DNA of 53,352 nt from positions 1-53,352 of the IMG/VR virus record IMGVR_UViG_3300009548_000008. One strand, 5' to 3'. The position numbers were made by a program, and so were the translations under genes. The DNA comes from a virus. The notes beneath the pieces were generated by a model. It had not been told where the DNA came from, did no database searches, and saw only the letters and a list, made by a program, of their open reading frames with translations. Shown piece by piece: positions 41,395 through 48,891 of the stretch (its first letter is position 1; each line of letters starts with the position of its first letter).

Positions 41395-41870
41395 GGATTT
41401 GCCAGCCCTATGGTGACGATCAGAGAAAAGGGCTCTGGTTGTTCCATATCATTGAACCGGAAACATGGTCAAAAGTTGTTGCCCGCGTCAATGGTGCGAA
41501 CCAGGGAGCGCTCTATGCGCAGGATTCCGGTGATATTCTCGGTGTTGGGAAAATTACCCGACCGCCGGGTCACACATGGGAAAGCTTCGCGCACCTCCTT
41601 TTAGAGTCGATGCCGGAAAAAACACGGGAACATTACGAGAACAAGATCGCCGTCTTCCTGCACTGGTATTCAGATCGGGGATATGGCAGGACAATTCCCG
41701 ATGAAGGCGAGATGACCAAAGACAAACCCAGCTGGAAACGAATATGCAAGGCACTCCTGAGAAACGATTATTGGTGCAAGGGACTTTCTTTCAGCCAAAA
41801 CAAACCGGTGGCGTATGCGAATTATGTTAAAGTGATGAAGAAACGGAGGGAAAAATGGGGGATATTTTAG
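41271..41870 (+). CDS. IbrA-like protein, C-terminal domain only (N-terminal PAPS-reductase domain missing)
   Basis: YDRMHQAGLTLHQMRICQPY, GDDQRKGLWLFHIIEPETWS, GHTWESFAHLLLESMPEKTR and PSWKRICKALLRNDYWCKGL match the DUF3440 half of IbrA-type phosphoadenosine phosphosulfate reductase family proteins as I know them. Full-length IbrA is about 400 residues; here the ~200-residue ATP-pyrophosphatase half with its S-G-G-K-D motif is absent and upstream DNA is non-coding. It overlaps the ibrB-like gene by 16 bases. Either a decayed remnant or a domain kept for another job. Confidence 0.7.
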   Translation: MDRGIQKTTGITLRFPPSIPEKPYNHLYDRMHQAGLTLHQMRICQPYGDDQRKGLWLFHIIEPETWSKVVARVNGANQGALYAQDSGDILGVGKITRPPGHTWESFAHLLLESMPEKTREHYENKIAVFLHWYSDRGYGRTIPDEGEMTKDKPSWKRICKALLRNDYWCKGLSFSQNKPVAYANYVKVMKKRREKWGIF

Positions 41871-42373
41871 AGTGGACAAAGGAGCACCCGGTATCTCATG
41901 TGCAGTGGGTACCGACTGAAAAGGTATTTGCAAACGATTACAATCCAAACACGGTTGCACCGCCTGAAATGAAACTCCTGAAAATCAGCATAGAATCTGA
42001 TGGTTTCACTCAGCCGATTGTTGTATGGGAACACGATGAAGGATATGAAGTCGTGGATGGGTTTCACCGGCATCTCGTGGGAAAACAATTGGGACTCACA
42101 CATCTTCCTGTGGTTGTAATCAATGGAAATCGCACCGAGAAAACAGATCGGATTGCCTCGACTATCCGGCATAACCGGGCGCGGGGAAAACATCAGGTTG
42201 CAGGTATGAGTGAGATCGTTCAGGAGTTGTCACGGCGTAATTGGTCAGAAGCAAAAATTGGGCGTGAACTTGGAATGGAACCAGACGAGGTATTGAGACT
42301 TAAACAAATCGGTGGTCTTGCTGAAATGTTTGCGGATAAAGAATTTTCAGAAGCTTGGGACGCTGAATTGTAA
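41855..42373 (+). CDS. IbrB-like ParB-domain protein
   Basis: The 172-residue protein has VPTEKVFANDYNPNTVAPPE, the ParB box GYEVVDGFHRHLVGKQLG, and a helix-turn-helix region (MSEIVQELSRRNWSEAKIGR then ELGMEPDEVLRLKQ). This is the IbrB partner that follows IbrA in bacteria and phages; the pair is known as transcription regulators in E. coli prophages and is suspected of acting with sulfur-type nucleotide chemistry. With IbrA truncated, IbrB may work alone as a DNA-binding regulator, possibly at the flanking GTTAAC repeats. Confidence 0.75.
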   Translation: MGDILEWTKEHPVSHVQWVPTEKVFANDYNPNTVAPPEMKLLKISIESDGFTQPIVVWEHDEGYEVVDGFHRHLVGKQLGLTHLPVVVINGNRTEKTDRIASTIRHNRARGKHQVAGMSEIVQELSRRNWSEAKIGRELGMEPDEVLRLKQIGGLAEMFADKEFSEAWDAEL

Positions 42374-42378
42374 AACAA

Positions 42379-42429
42379 AAGTCCCGAAGGTTAACGCATG
42401 AAATCATGTCCCGTCAAGTTAACAGAACC
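42379..42429 (-). repeat. ~51-nt inverted repeat, right copy
   Basis: Read on the minus strand from 42429: GGTTCTGTTAACTTGACGGG, 14 bases, GTTAAC, two bases, TCGGGACTT, the same order as the left copy. The first 20 bases are identical. The inner hairpin differs in sequence (CATGA/TCATG instead of CGGGT/ACCCG) but keeps its place. The repeat starts five bases after the ibrB stop. Confidence 0.85.
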
Positions 42430-42445
42430 CAAAACCACAACCCTT

Positions 42446-42468
42446 TTAAATATAAAAAATATAATTGA
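42446..42468 (+). promoter_or_regulatory. TATA-type promoter
   Basis: TTTAAATATAAAAAATATAA lies ~25-40 bases before the AAGGAGAT ribosome site and ATG 42490. It begins the replication-gene transcript. Confidence 0.55.
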
Positions 42469-42489
42469 ATTTCCCCAAGGAGATCCAAT

Positions 42490-42648
42490 ATGGGTAGACC
42501 AAAAAACACAGAACAGACCGAACAGGTAAACGTGACTTTCCCTAAAGATCACGTCAGACATTTCTCGGAGAACGGATTGAGCATACAGGATTTTTGCCGG
42601 CTTAAAGTGAAGGAAGCCGTCGATAGGGGCATCACTTTGGCCGGGTGA
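42490..42648 (+). CDS. small DNA-binding-type protein, 52 aa
   Basis: MGRPKNTEQTEQVNVTFPKD then HVRHFSENGLSIQDFCRLKV: a basic 'GRPKN' tip, a strand and helices as in ribbon-helix-helix regulators. CCAAGGAGATCC precedes the ATG. It shares its start with the next protein (GRPKNT), pointing to a common ancestor. Confidence 0.55.
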   Translation: MGRPKNTEQTEQVNVTFPKDHVRHFSENGLSIQDFCRLKVKEAVDRGITLAG

Positions 42649-42653
42649 GTTGA

Positions 42654-43127
42654 TTGCCGCGCGGAAGACCAAAAAACACAATCCCCTCGGCGCACATCAT
42701 CGTCACAATTCCCGAGCCATATATCGAGAAGTGCGGCGAATTCGGGTACAGTCCGCAGGATCTTATCCGTCATCTCCTCAAGACGATGTTTGAAAACTCC
42801 CCTGACAATCCAGTCCTTAACGCATTTCAGCGCCAGATTGAGATCGACAAGGAAAAGCGCAATCGGGATTCACAGCAAAAGACCGCCGAACAACAGACGC
42901 ATAAACAGTATCTCTCCGTTATACAGGATTATTGCAATCAGCACAACCTGACACATGAGAAGATGCTCGATAGCGTGAATGGCGATTGGGGCACGTTGCA
43001 CCCGCTCACGATCGAGGCCGAGATTATCCAGCTCCTTAGGGACCGGGGGATGTCGCCCGAGCCGAACCACGTGTACGAACAGCTGAACAAATTAGTGCGC
43101 CAGAAAGCCGCACCTATTATCAGGTGA
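42654..43127 (+). CDS. GRPKNT-type DNA-binding protein with helical C-terminus, 157 aa
   Basis: TTG 42654 behind GGGTGAG. MPRGRPKNTIPSAHIIVTIP then EPYIEKCGEFGYSPQDLIRH repeats the layout of the preceding small protein, then adds a helical part with NRDSQQKTAEQQTHKQYLSV and HPLTIEAEIIQLLRDRGMSP. Probably a transcription regulator or replication accessory upstream of MCM. Confidence 0.5.
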   Translation: MPRGRPKNTIPSAHIIVTIPEPYIEKCGEFGYSPQDLIRHLLKTMFENSPDNPVLNAFQRQIEIDKEKRNRDSQQKTAEQQTHKQYLSVIQDYCNQHNLTHEKMLDSVNGDWGTLHPLTIEAEIIQLLRDRGMSPEPNHVYEQLNKLVRQKAAPIIR

Positions 43128-43132
43128 TAATT

Positions 43133-43375
43133 ATGAGCAAACGAAGCCAGATCCGATCCCGGTGCCAGTGCGGGCACCAGATTATTAAAATTGATGGCGA
43201 ATGGCTGCACGTCCAGCCTCACCCCGAACATGCCTGCGCGTGCAAGAACCCGGCACCGGGCCTTATCGATCACCGGCTCGGCGCAAAACCCCCCAAGACA
43301 ACTGCAGCCGGGATATGCTGCAACAGCGACTCGATGTTACGCAAAGGAGATACCGGATATGGTGGCACCTGCTGA
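43133..43375 (+). CDS. zinc-binding protein, 80 aa
   Basis: MSKRSQIRSRCQCGHQIIKI, then CACKNPAPG: a C-x-C-G-H...C-x-C arrangement fits one zinc site. CAGGTGATAATT precedes ATG 43133. It overlaps the start of MCM by 17 bases and is therefore probably co-translated with it. Confidence 0.45.
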   Translation: MSKRSQIRSRCQCGHQIIKIDGEWLHVQPHPEHACACKNPAPGLIDHRLGAKPPKTTAAGICCNSDSMLRKGDTGYGGTC

Positions 43376-45470
43376 GAACTCCCTTGACCCCCGCGCCGAT
43401 ACATGGGCGAAATTCTTCCGGCAGCAGCCGGCCTATATGGGGCAATTCGCCGAGATCAGCCGGCAGTACCCGTTCCTCCGGTGCCTCGTTGTGGATATTC
43501 GGGACGTGCAGAAATGGGGAAAGGCCGGGCTTGATTTCGCGGACGACATTATTACCAATCCCGAAGGCGTTATCGCCGATATCCGTTCAGCAATCCGAAA
43601 TCACAACTTAGTCTCAAGCGCAGGCCGGAAAAGCCCAGTAAATATCGAGACCCTAAATATCTACTTCCAGGGGCATGTCAAAACAACGCCCATGCGGGAA
43701 CTCCGGTACGAGAATGTCCTGACCTATGTGGCGCTGAAAGGAGTTGTCACCCGCGTTACAGAGGTACGGCCAAAACTTGAGGAAGCGGTGTTCCGGTGCC
43801 CACGCGGTCATTTCACGAAGAGAAAACAGACCGGGGGTGTTATGGCAGTCCCGGTAGAATGCGGAACCGATGGGTGCGGGAAACGCATTCTTGATCTTGT
43901 CCCCCAGCGATCGACATTCGTAAACCAGCAGATGATTCGGATCCGGGAGAACGTTGAAACGCTGAAGCCCGGCCAGCAACCCCAGACGCTTGATGTTGTG
44001 GTCCGGGACGACCTCTGCGACCGTCTCATGGTGAACGATCACGCCACTCTCTACGGGATCCTCCAATCGAGCCAGCGTGTCGCAAAGGGTACGAAGACCA
44101 ACGTGTTTGATTTCCACCTCGATCTGATGAGCGCCGTTACAGACGTGCGGGGATTTGAGGAAGTCTCTATCTCGGACGAGGAAGTCAAACAGATTGAATC
44201 TCTTGCCTGCACGAACGCCCTTGAGAAGATCGTGCGGTCAATTGCCCCGTCGGTGTTCGGGAACGCCGAGATCAAGGAAGCGATCGCGCTCCAGCTGTTC
44301 GGCGGGATAACCAAGGAGAATAGCGACAGCACCCAGACCCGGGGATGGATCAATATTCTCCTTGTCGGGGATCCCGGGACTGGCAAAACGGGACTCATCC
44401 GGGCCGCCGTCGCGCTCGCGCCCCGGGGCCGGTTCGCAACCCTCGCGGGATCCAGCTCGTCCGCAGCCGGGCTTATCGGCACGGTCCGGCAGGATGATTT
44501 CACAGACGCATGGGTACTCGAGCCGGGCAGCCTCGTGTTTGCCGATGAAAGTATTCACGGGGTTGATGAAATTAACAAGGCTGAAGGGGAGATCCGGAGC
44601 GCCTTCTATGAGCAGATGGAAGATGGCAAGATCACCATCACGAAGGCAGCCGCCCGGGCTATGCGGGCCCGCACGGCAATCCTGGGGGGCGCCAACCCCA
44701 AACACGAGCGGTTTGATTATTATGCCGGGGATCTCGAAGACCAGATCGGGATGGCGCCGGCGTTCCTCTCGCGGTTCGATCTCATCTTTATGGTGGAGGA
44801 CCGGCCCGAGCAGAGCCGCGATCAGGCCATCGCGCAGCACATCGCCAACAAACACCGGCTCGGGGAACTCCGCATGGCCGGCAAGATCGGCGACGCTCTT
44901 GAAAGCGATCTCAAACAGGTCGAGCCGGAAGTACCCGCGGACCTCCTCAAGAAATGGATCGCCCATGCGAAACGCACCATTACGCCCGTGCTCACCCATG
45001 ACGCCATGGACGTGATCACCAGCTACTACGTGCAGACCCGCGGGATGGCCGGCCCCAACAAACCAGTTCCGGTAACTGCCCGGGCGGACGAAGCCGTGAT
45101 CCGGATCGCGGAAGCGCTGGCGCGGTTGCGTCTCTCCGAGAGTATCACGAAAGGCGATGCCGAGAAGGCAGTGCGGATCTTCCACGAATGTTTTAAGCGC
45201 GTTGCCACAGACCCCAAGACGGGCAACCTCGACGCCGGGATGGTCGGGGACGGGCAACCCAAGACCAAGACAGATATTATGGGCGCGGTCAAGCATATTA
45301 TCAGTAAAGACAAGGACGATCACCCGCGGGGCACGCCGCGGCAGTACCTGATGGATCGGCTCAGCGAAGAAGGGTTCAAAGACGCCGACCGGGCCGTGCT
45401 GGTAATCGAGAAGATGCTCCGCAGCGGGGAACTTATGGAGCCCCGGGACGGGTACTTACGCTTAACTTAG
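43359..45470 (+). CDS. mcm: MCM replicative helicase
   Basis: ATG 43359 behind AAAGGAGAT gives 703 residues. Order: N-terminal domain, a zinc site (CPRGH ... CGTDGCGK, about 147-170), AAA+ core with Walker A GDPGTGKT (337-344), Walker B region LVFADESIHGVDEINKAE (about 392), the MCM segment YEQMEDGKITITKA, the arginine finger SRFDLIF (about 471), and a C-terminal winged helix (about 625-700). It unwinds viral DNA and probably recruits the host replisome, since no viral polymerase is encoded here. Confidence 0.95.
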   Translation: MVAPAENSLDPRADTWAKFFRQQPAYMGQFAEISRQYPFLRCLVVDIRDVQKWGKAGLDFADDIITNPEGVIADIRSAIRNHNLVSSAGRKSPVNIETLNIYFQGHVKTTPMRELRYENVLTYVALKGVVTRVTEVRPKLEEAVFRCPRGHFTKRKQTGGVMAVPVECGTDGCGKRILDLVPQRSTFVNQQMIRIRENVETLKPGQQPQTLDVVVRDDLCDRLMVNDHATLYGILQSSQRVAKGTKTNVFDFHLDLMSAVTDVRGFEEVSISDEEVKQIESLACTNALEKIVRSIAPSVFGNAEIKEAIALQLFGGITKENSDSTQTRGWINILLVGDPGTGKTGLIRAAVALAPRGRFATLAGSSSSAAGLIGTVRQDDFTDAWVLEPGSLVFADESIHGVDEINKAEGEIRSAFYEQMEDGKITITKAAARAMRARTAILGGANPKHERFDYYAGDLEDQIGMAPAFLSRFDLIFMVEDRPEQSRDQAIAQHIANKHRLGELRMAGKIGDALESDLKQVEPEVPADLLKKWIAHAKRTITPVLTHDAMDVITSYYVQTRGMAGPNKPVPVTARADEAVIRIAEALARLRLSESITKGDAEKAVRIFHECFKRVATDPKTGNLDAGMVGDGQPKTKTDIMGAVKHIISKDKDDHPRGTPRQYLMDRLSEEGFKDADRAVLVIEKMLRSGELMEPRDGYLRLT

Positions 45471-45480
45471 AGGTGTACCG

Positions 45481-46014
45481 GTGACAGAACGTGAAGTCCG
45501 GTGTAGCGATATCCCTTCAGAATGGAAGGAACGACTTGCCCGGAAGGCGTGCCCCGTTTGCGGGAAAGAACGCATAGATTTTGATGGCCGACATCGCGGC
45601 TATGAACCCCATCGGGAACCCGGTACCTTCCTTGGTGGAACACCCTGTTGCTCGCCAGCCTGCACGGATCTCTATTGGAAAACCCATAAAACATGGCAGC
45701 AACACCGCGAGCAGATCTTCAAGGAACGAAAGGGAATTTGTGCGAAGTGCGGGTATGACCTTACAAAATATCCCGCGTGGGACGGGGATCCGCGGCTTCC
45801 CACATCAAGGTTTATCCAAGGGCGATCATGGGTCCTGGATCATATCGTGCCGATCGCCATGGGCGGTGCGATGTGGGATCCTCAGAATCACCAAATCCTT
45901 TGTGAAATCTGCAATAAGGAGAAAACCGCCAAGGATCTTGGTAAAATTGCACAATGGAAAAAACTTAACCTGCCCGATGCTAGTGGCACCAAGCAGGGAA
46001 CCTTAGAGGTGTAA
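45481..46014 (+). CDS. HNH endonuclease, 177 aa
   Basis: A first zinc site (CPVCGKERIDF, CCSPACTDLY) is followed by CAKCGYDL and the HNH core WVLDHIVPIAMGGAMWDPQN then HQILCEICNKEKTAKD. GTG 45481 lies behind TAGAGGTGTACC. Could be a homing, restriction-like or packaging nuclease; its place between MCM and methyltransferases leaves the role open. Confidence 0.75.
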   Translation: MTEREVRCSDIPSEWKERLARKACPVCGKERIDFDGRHRGYEPHREPGTFLGGTPCCSPACTDLYWKTHKTWQQHREQIFKERKGICAKCGYDLTKYPAWDGDPRLPTSRFIQGRSWVLDHIVPIAMGGAMWDPQNHQILCEICNKEKTAKDLGKIAQWKKLNLPDASGTKQGTLEV

Positions 46015-46019
46015 CAGCA

Positions 46020-46502
46020 ATGAAAGCAATGAGTTTTAACGAAACGCAGCCCCAATATCGGGCGCGAAGGAAGATCGATACCCGGCGGGTATCCTGCCGG
46101 ATCCGGCCGGGCGAAGAGTTCATGGCAGTAGAGAAGATGCAGGGGATCAAGAAGGGCGCGCATCGGGTCTCGATGGGAACGGCCGTGTGCTATTCCGTAA
46201 CCGGCGAGCGCGTGGACGAGATTATCCGGCGGCCCGTGCGGAAAGTTCCGGACGAGATCTTCCCCTATGCCCGGACGTGCTGCCGGTGGTATCAATCCGG
46301 GCTTTGCACCCCTGCAGGTATGAATACCCAACGATGCTGTATTACAAACTGTCCCGGCATCCGGTGCGTGGATCTTGAAGGGTTCCCCCGAATAACCGAG
46401 GAGCAGTTCGTTGATCTCCTCCTCCGGATCAACCGGCACCGTTTCCTCAAGCGAGATTCGGTTATTCAGCTGGTCCGGTTCATTCCCCGGGAGAGACCAT
46501 GA
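46020..46502 (+). CDS. unknown protein with Cys-rich middle, 160 aa
   Basis: TACARTCCRWYQSGLCTPAG-like stretch (YARTCCRWYQSGLCTPAG then MNTQRCCITNCPGIRC) holds eight cysteines that could bind iron-sulfur or zinc. Basic N-terminus. TTAGAGGTGTAACAGC precedes the ATG. No family is recognised. Confidence 0.5.
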   Translation: MKAMSFNETQPQYRARRKIDTRRVSCRIRPGEEFMAVEKMQGIKKGAHRVSMGTAVCYSVTGERVDEIIRRPVRKVPDEIFPYARTCCRWYQSGLCTPAGMNTQRCCITNCPGIRCVDLEGFPRITEEQFVDLLLRINRHRFLKRDSVIQLVRFIPRERP

Positions 46503-46639
46503 GCCGATTGCACGAAATGAAGGTCCGCCGCGCCATGGATTCAAAAATGGTAAAACTTGCGGACAAAACAGAAGAAACGATGAAAGAGTGGGCGGAAAAA
46601 TCGGAGAATCCTGGCATCCGCATTCAGACGATGGTATGA
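46499..46639 (+). CDS. 46-aa helical micro-protein
   Basis: ATGA overlap with the preceding gene. MSRLHEMKVRRAMDSKMVKL then ADKTEETMKEWAEKSENPGI; predicted helix. Its end overlaps the methyltransferase fragment. Unknown. Confidence 0.4.
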   Translation: MSRLHEMKVRRAMDSKMVKLADKTEETMKEWAEKSENPGIRIQTMV

Positions 46640-46923
46640 CCGGCCAAGTGGGGTTCAAAGACGACGGTTCGTATAAGCGCGAGTTTAAAGGCTGGAAACC
46701 GGGATGCTCTTGTGATGTGCCGGTTCCTCCTGTTCCGTGTGTAGTACTCGATCCCTTTATGGGATCCGGAACCGTGGCCGTGGTTGCCCGGGAGCTGAAC
46801 CGGTCAAGCATCGGGATCGAGCTGAACCCGGAGTATGTGAAGATCATCAAGAAGCGGCTGCAGGCCGGATCGTGTCTGGATACCGGCGTCGTGAACTATC
46901 ACTTTGAGAAGGCGTCTCCATGA
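46636..46923 (+). CDS. DNA methyltransferase fragment (C-terminal half only)
   Basis: GWKPGCSCDVPVPPVPCVVL then DPFMGSGTVAVVARELNRSS, with IGIELNPEYVKIIKKRL, is the C-terminal S-adenosylmethionine-binding part (motifs X and I) of beta-class N4/N6 methyltransferases. The catalytic (D/S)PPY block that should precede it by ~150 residues is absent. It is either a remnant of a deleted gene or works with a missing partner. Confidence 0.7.
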   Translation: MTGQVGFKDDGSYKREFKGWKPGCSCDVPVPPVPCVVLDPFMGSGTVAVVARELNRSSIGIELNPEYVKIIKKRLQAGSCLDTGVVNYHFEKASP

Positions 46924-47105
46924 TAACACCCTGCATAATCCTCACGGAAGAACGGGCTGCCGATCTTGATTTCATTTTTTCCGATGAGATCCTGCCCGGT
47001 ATCCGTATCGCGCCGTACCTTACGGAAAGAAAAGCAAAACGGGATGCAAAAAGATTAGGGGGCACATTTGCCAGAATTGATTACGAGAAGGTGTTTTTCA
47101 CATGA
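46920..47105 (+). CDS. unknown protein, 61 aa
   Basis: ATGA overlap. MITPCIILTEERAADLDFIF then SDEILPGIRIAPYLTERKAK. Alpha/beta small protein; no family is recognised. Coupled to the C5 methyltransferase. Confidence 0.45.
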   Translation: MITPCIILTEERAADLDFIFSDEILPGIRIAPYLTERKAKRDAKRLGGTFARIDYEKVFFT

Positions 47106-48385
47106 GTGTACCTGCAGAGGAGCGGCCGGTAGTTGTCGATATGTTCTGCGGCAGCGGGGGAGAGAGCCAAGGAATAGACTGGTCAGCGAAGAAAGCCGGC
47201 GTAAAAATCGACATGTTTGCGATCAATCACTGGGAGCGTGCTATTGAAACCCACCGGGCCAATTTCCCAAGCGCGGAACACATCTGCCGAGATGTGCAGG
47301 ATATTAACCCTTCGGACCTGGTGCCGGGCCGGAAGGTTGCGCTCCTATGGTCTTCCCCTGCCTGCACGCATTTCTCCGTTGCCCGCGGAGGGAAACCGTG
47401 CGATGACCAAAGCCGGGTAACTCCCTTCACGGTCCTGGACTGGCTGGATAAACTCACCGTAGACCGCGTTATCATCGAGAACGTGCCGGAGTTCCGGTCG
47501 TGGGGCCCTCTTGATAAGGAGACGCACCGGCCGATATCCGATCTCAAGGGACAGACCTTTGAAGCATTCTTGGGAATGATACGGAGCATGGGCTATACGG
47601 TAGATTACCAAGTCCTTAACGCCGCCGATTACGGTGCCCCGACGACGCGCCGCCGGCTGTTCATTCAGGCCGTGCGAGCCGGGAGCGGGAAATCAATTCT
47701 CTGGCCGGAAGCGACGCACACCAAGCCGAGCACCCAAGCCCGGATCCCCGCGGAAAAGACAAAACCGTGGGTACCGGCAAGCGAGATTATCGATTGGACG
47801 CTTCCCACGCAGATCATTGACGAGAGATCAAAACCTCTCGCCGCAAACACCATGAAACGAATCTTCCGGGGAATCGAAAAATACTGGGGGGACTATGCAA
47901 AGCCGTTTCTGGTGCGCTACAATGGCGGGGAAAACCGGATCCACTCGGTAGATGATCCGCTCCCCGTTTTGGACACCTCGAACCGGTACGGGCTGGTACA
48001 GCCCTTTATCCCCCAACATTCCTGCGGGGAAGTGCGCCCAACGACCGGCCCGCTTTCAACGGTTGCGACAAGGGGTGCAATCGGTCTGGTTGAACCGTTA
48101 ATCATGGAGTATTACGGCAACGGGAAATGCCAGCCGGTATCAAAACCGATCCCGACTCTCTCCACACGGGACCGGTTCGCCCTTATCACTCCGGAAAATG
48201 TCCGGATCGGGTTCAGGATGCTCAAACCTCACGAGCTTGCGGCAGCGCAGAGTTTCCCGAAGGAATATATCTTTACCGGAAATCGCGGTGAAATTGTCAA
48301 GCAGATCGGCAACGCAGTATGCCCGAAAATGGCCGAGGCCCTGACTGCAAACTACATGAAGGAACTGGCCGTGGCACTTGTATGA
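47102..48385 (+). CDS. DNA cytosine-5 methyltransferase
   Basis: 427 residues with motif I VVDMFCGSGGES (13-20), catalytic motif IV LLWSSPACTHFS (C88, in the phage-type S-P-x-C-T-H form), motif VI VIIENVPEF (126-128), motif VIII APTTRRRLFIQ, and motifs IX-X (MLKPHELAAAQSFPKEYIFT, KQIGNAVCPKMAEAL). It transfers a methyl group from S-adenosylmethionine to cytosine, most likely shielding viral DNA from host restriction. Confidence 0.92.
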   Translation: MSVPAEERPVVVDMFCGSGGESQGIDWSAKKAGVKIDMFAINHWERAIETHRANFPSAEHICRDVQDINPSDLVPGRKVALLWSSPACTHFSVARGGKPCDDQSRVTPFTVLDWLDKLTVDRVIIENVPEFRSWGPLDKETHRPISDLKGQTFEAFLGMIRSMGYTVDYQVLNAADYGAPTTRRRLFIQAVRAGSGKSILWPEATHTKPSTQARIPAEKTKPWVPASEIIDWTLPTQIIDERSKPLAANTMKRIFRGIEKYWGDYAKPFLVRYNGGENRIHSVDDPLPVLDTSNRYGLVQPFIPQHSCGEVRPTTGPLSTVATRGAIGLVEPLIMEYYGNGKCQPVSKPIPTLSTRDRFALITPENVRIGFRMLKPHELAAAQSFPKEYIFTGNRGEIVKQIGNAVCPKMAEALTANYMKELAVALV

Positions 48386-48444
48386 GCATCGTGTGTGCCT
48401 CCTGCGGATTCCCCCACATTGGCACAATAAATAAAAACTTATAA
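48382..48444 (+). CDS. 20-aa zinc-knuckle micro-ORF
   Basis: ATGA overlap with the methyltransferase stop. Reads MSIVCASCGFPHIGTINKNL with one C-x2-C pair. Its 3' end lies over the TATA box at 48436, so it may not be a real gene. Confidence 0.25.
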   Translation: MSIVCASCGFPHIGTINKNL

Positions 48445-48470
48445 ATACTTTCACGATCAATACGGTATTG
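48433..48470 (+). promoter_or_regulatory. TATA box with dyad operator at the predicted start
   Basis: AACTTATAAATACT (TATA core 48438-48445) resembles the promoter at 41067. The perfect 13-base dyad CAATACGGTATTG (48458-48470) lies where the transcript should begin, as expected for a repressor site. Confidence 0.55.
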
Positions 48471-48745
48471 TCGGGGTGAGCGAAGGAGAACCTTCAAGCA
48501 GCAACTCCCGCGGGAGATCGCGGGCAGGGCACGATTAAAGGCGGCATCCTTGGTGTCCTGTGGGTAAACAAGCAAACATGTCCGAAGACGGCTTGAACTT
48601 TGAGCAGTCTTCCGGCGCCGTTATGATTCCGGGTTTTTACGGTTGAGCGCCGCGAGAGCCAAGATCCGCAGAAGGACAGAGCCGAGCAGGAATGCCGGCA
48701 CGAGCACGCCCTGAAGAGGGCCACTTAATTGTAAACCCTTTTATG
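48466..48745 (+). ncRNA. candidate structured non-coding RNA
   Basis: No supported ORF on either strand. Behind the TATA box lie stems GAAGG/CCTTC (48482-48495), palindrome CTCCCGCGGGAG (48505-48516), CCGAAGAC/GTCTTC (48582-48612), and CGGCG/CGCCG (48613-48652) with an inner CCGT/ACGG. The stretch ends near CCCTTTTATG (48737-48745), a modest T-run. It matches no RNA class I know; RNase P, SRP and tRNA signatures are absent. Confidence 0.4.
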
Positions 48746-48755
48746 ATGAAATAAA

Positions 48756-48859
48756 GCCGGCGCAGCGGGGATCGAGATACTTACGCGAACTCTTTATGAT
48801 CCCGTTGGCCGGCGTTTCCTTACAAAGAGGCGAAAAAAGAGTACCGGCAGGATGCCGGT
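48756..48859 (+). ncRNA. hairpin cluster in the 5' leader of the 48892 gene
   Basis: Two nested stems: GCCGGC (48756-48761 with 48808-48813) around GGGATC/GATCCC (48768-48773 with 48798-48803). A perfect 7-bp hairpin ACCGGCA-GGA-TGCCGGT (48843-48859) follows. The GAGGTGATCTGATT ribosome site of the next gene comes ~20 bases later. A leader element controlling that gene, or the end of the upstream RNA, are both possible. Confidence 0.4.
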
Positions 48860-48891
48860 AAGAGTGATGTGATTTATGAGGTGATCTGATT

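Noticed and set aside
44238-45323. Long minus-strand ORF (361 codons) opposite MCM
   Set aside because: A shadow of the MCM coding frame in G+C-rich DNA; MCM motifs are unmistakable on the + strand.
48621-48707. Minus-strand 28-codon hydrophobic peptide (VLVPAFLLGSVLLRILALAA)
   Set aside because: It looks like a membrane helix but has no ribosome site or promoter on that strand and lies within stems of the candidate RNA.
48466-48745. RNase P RNA, SRP RNA or tmRNA in the gene-free stretch
   Set aside because: None of the conserved sequence blocks of these RNAs could be found.
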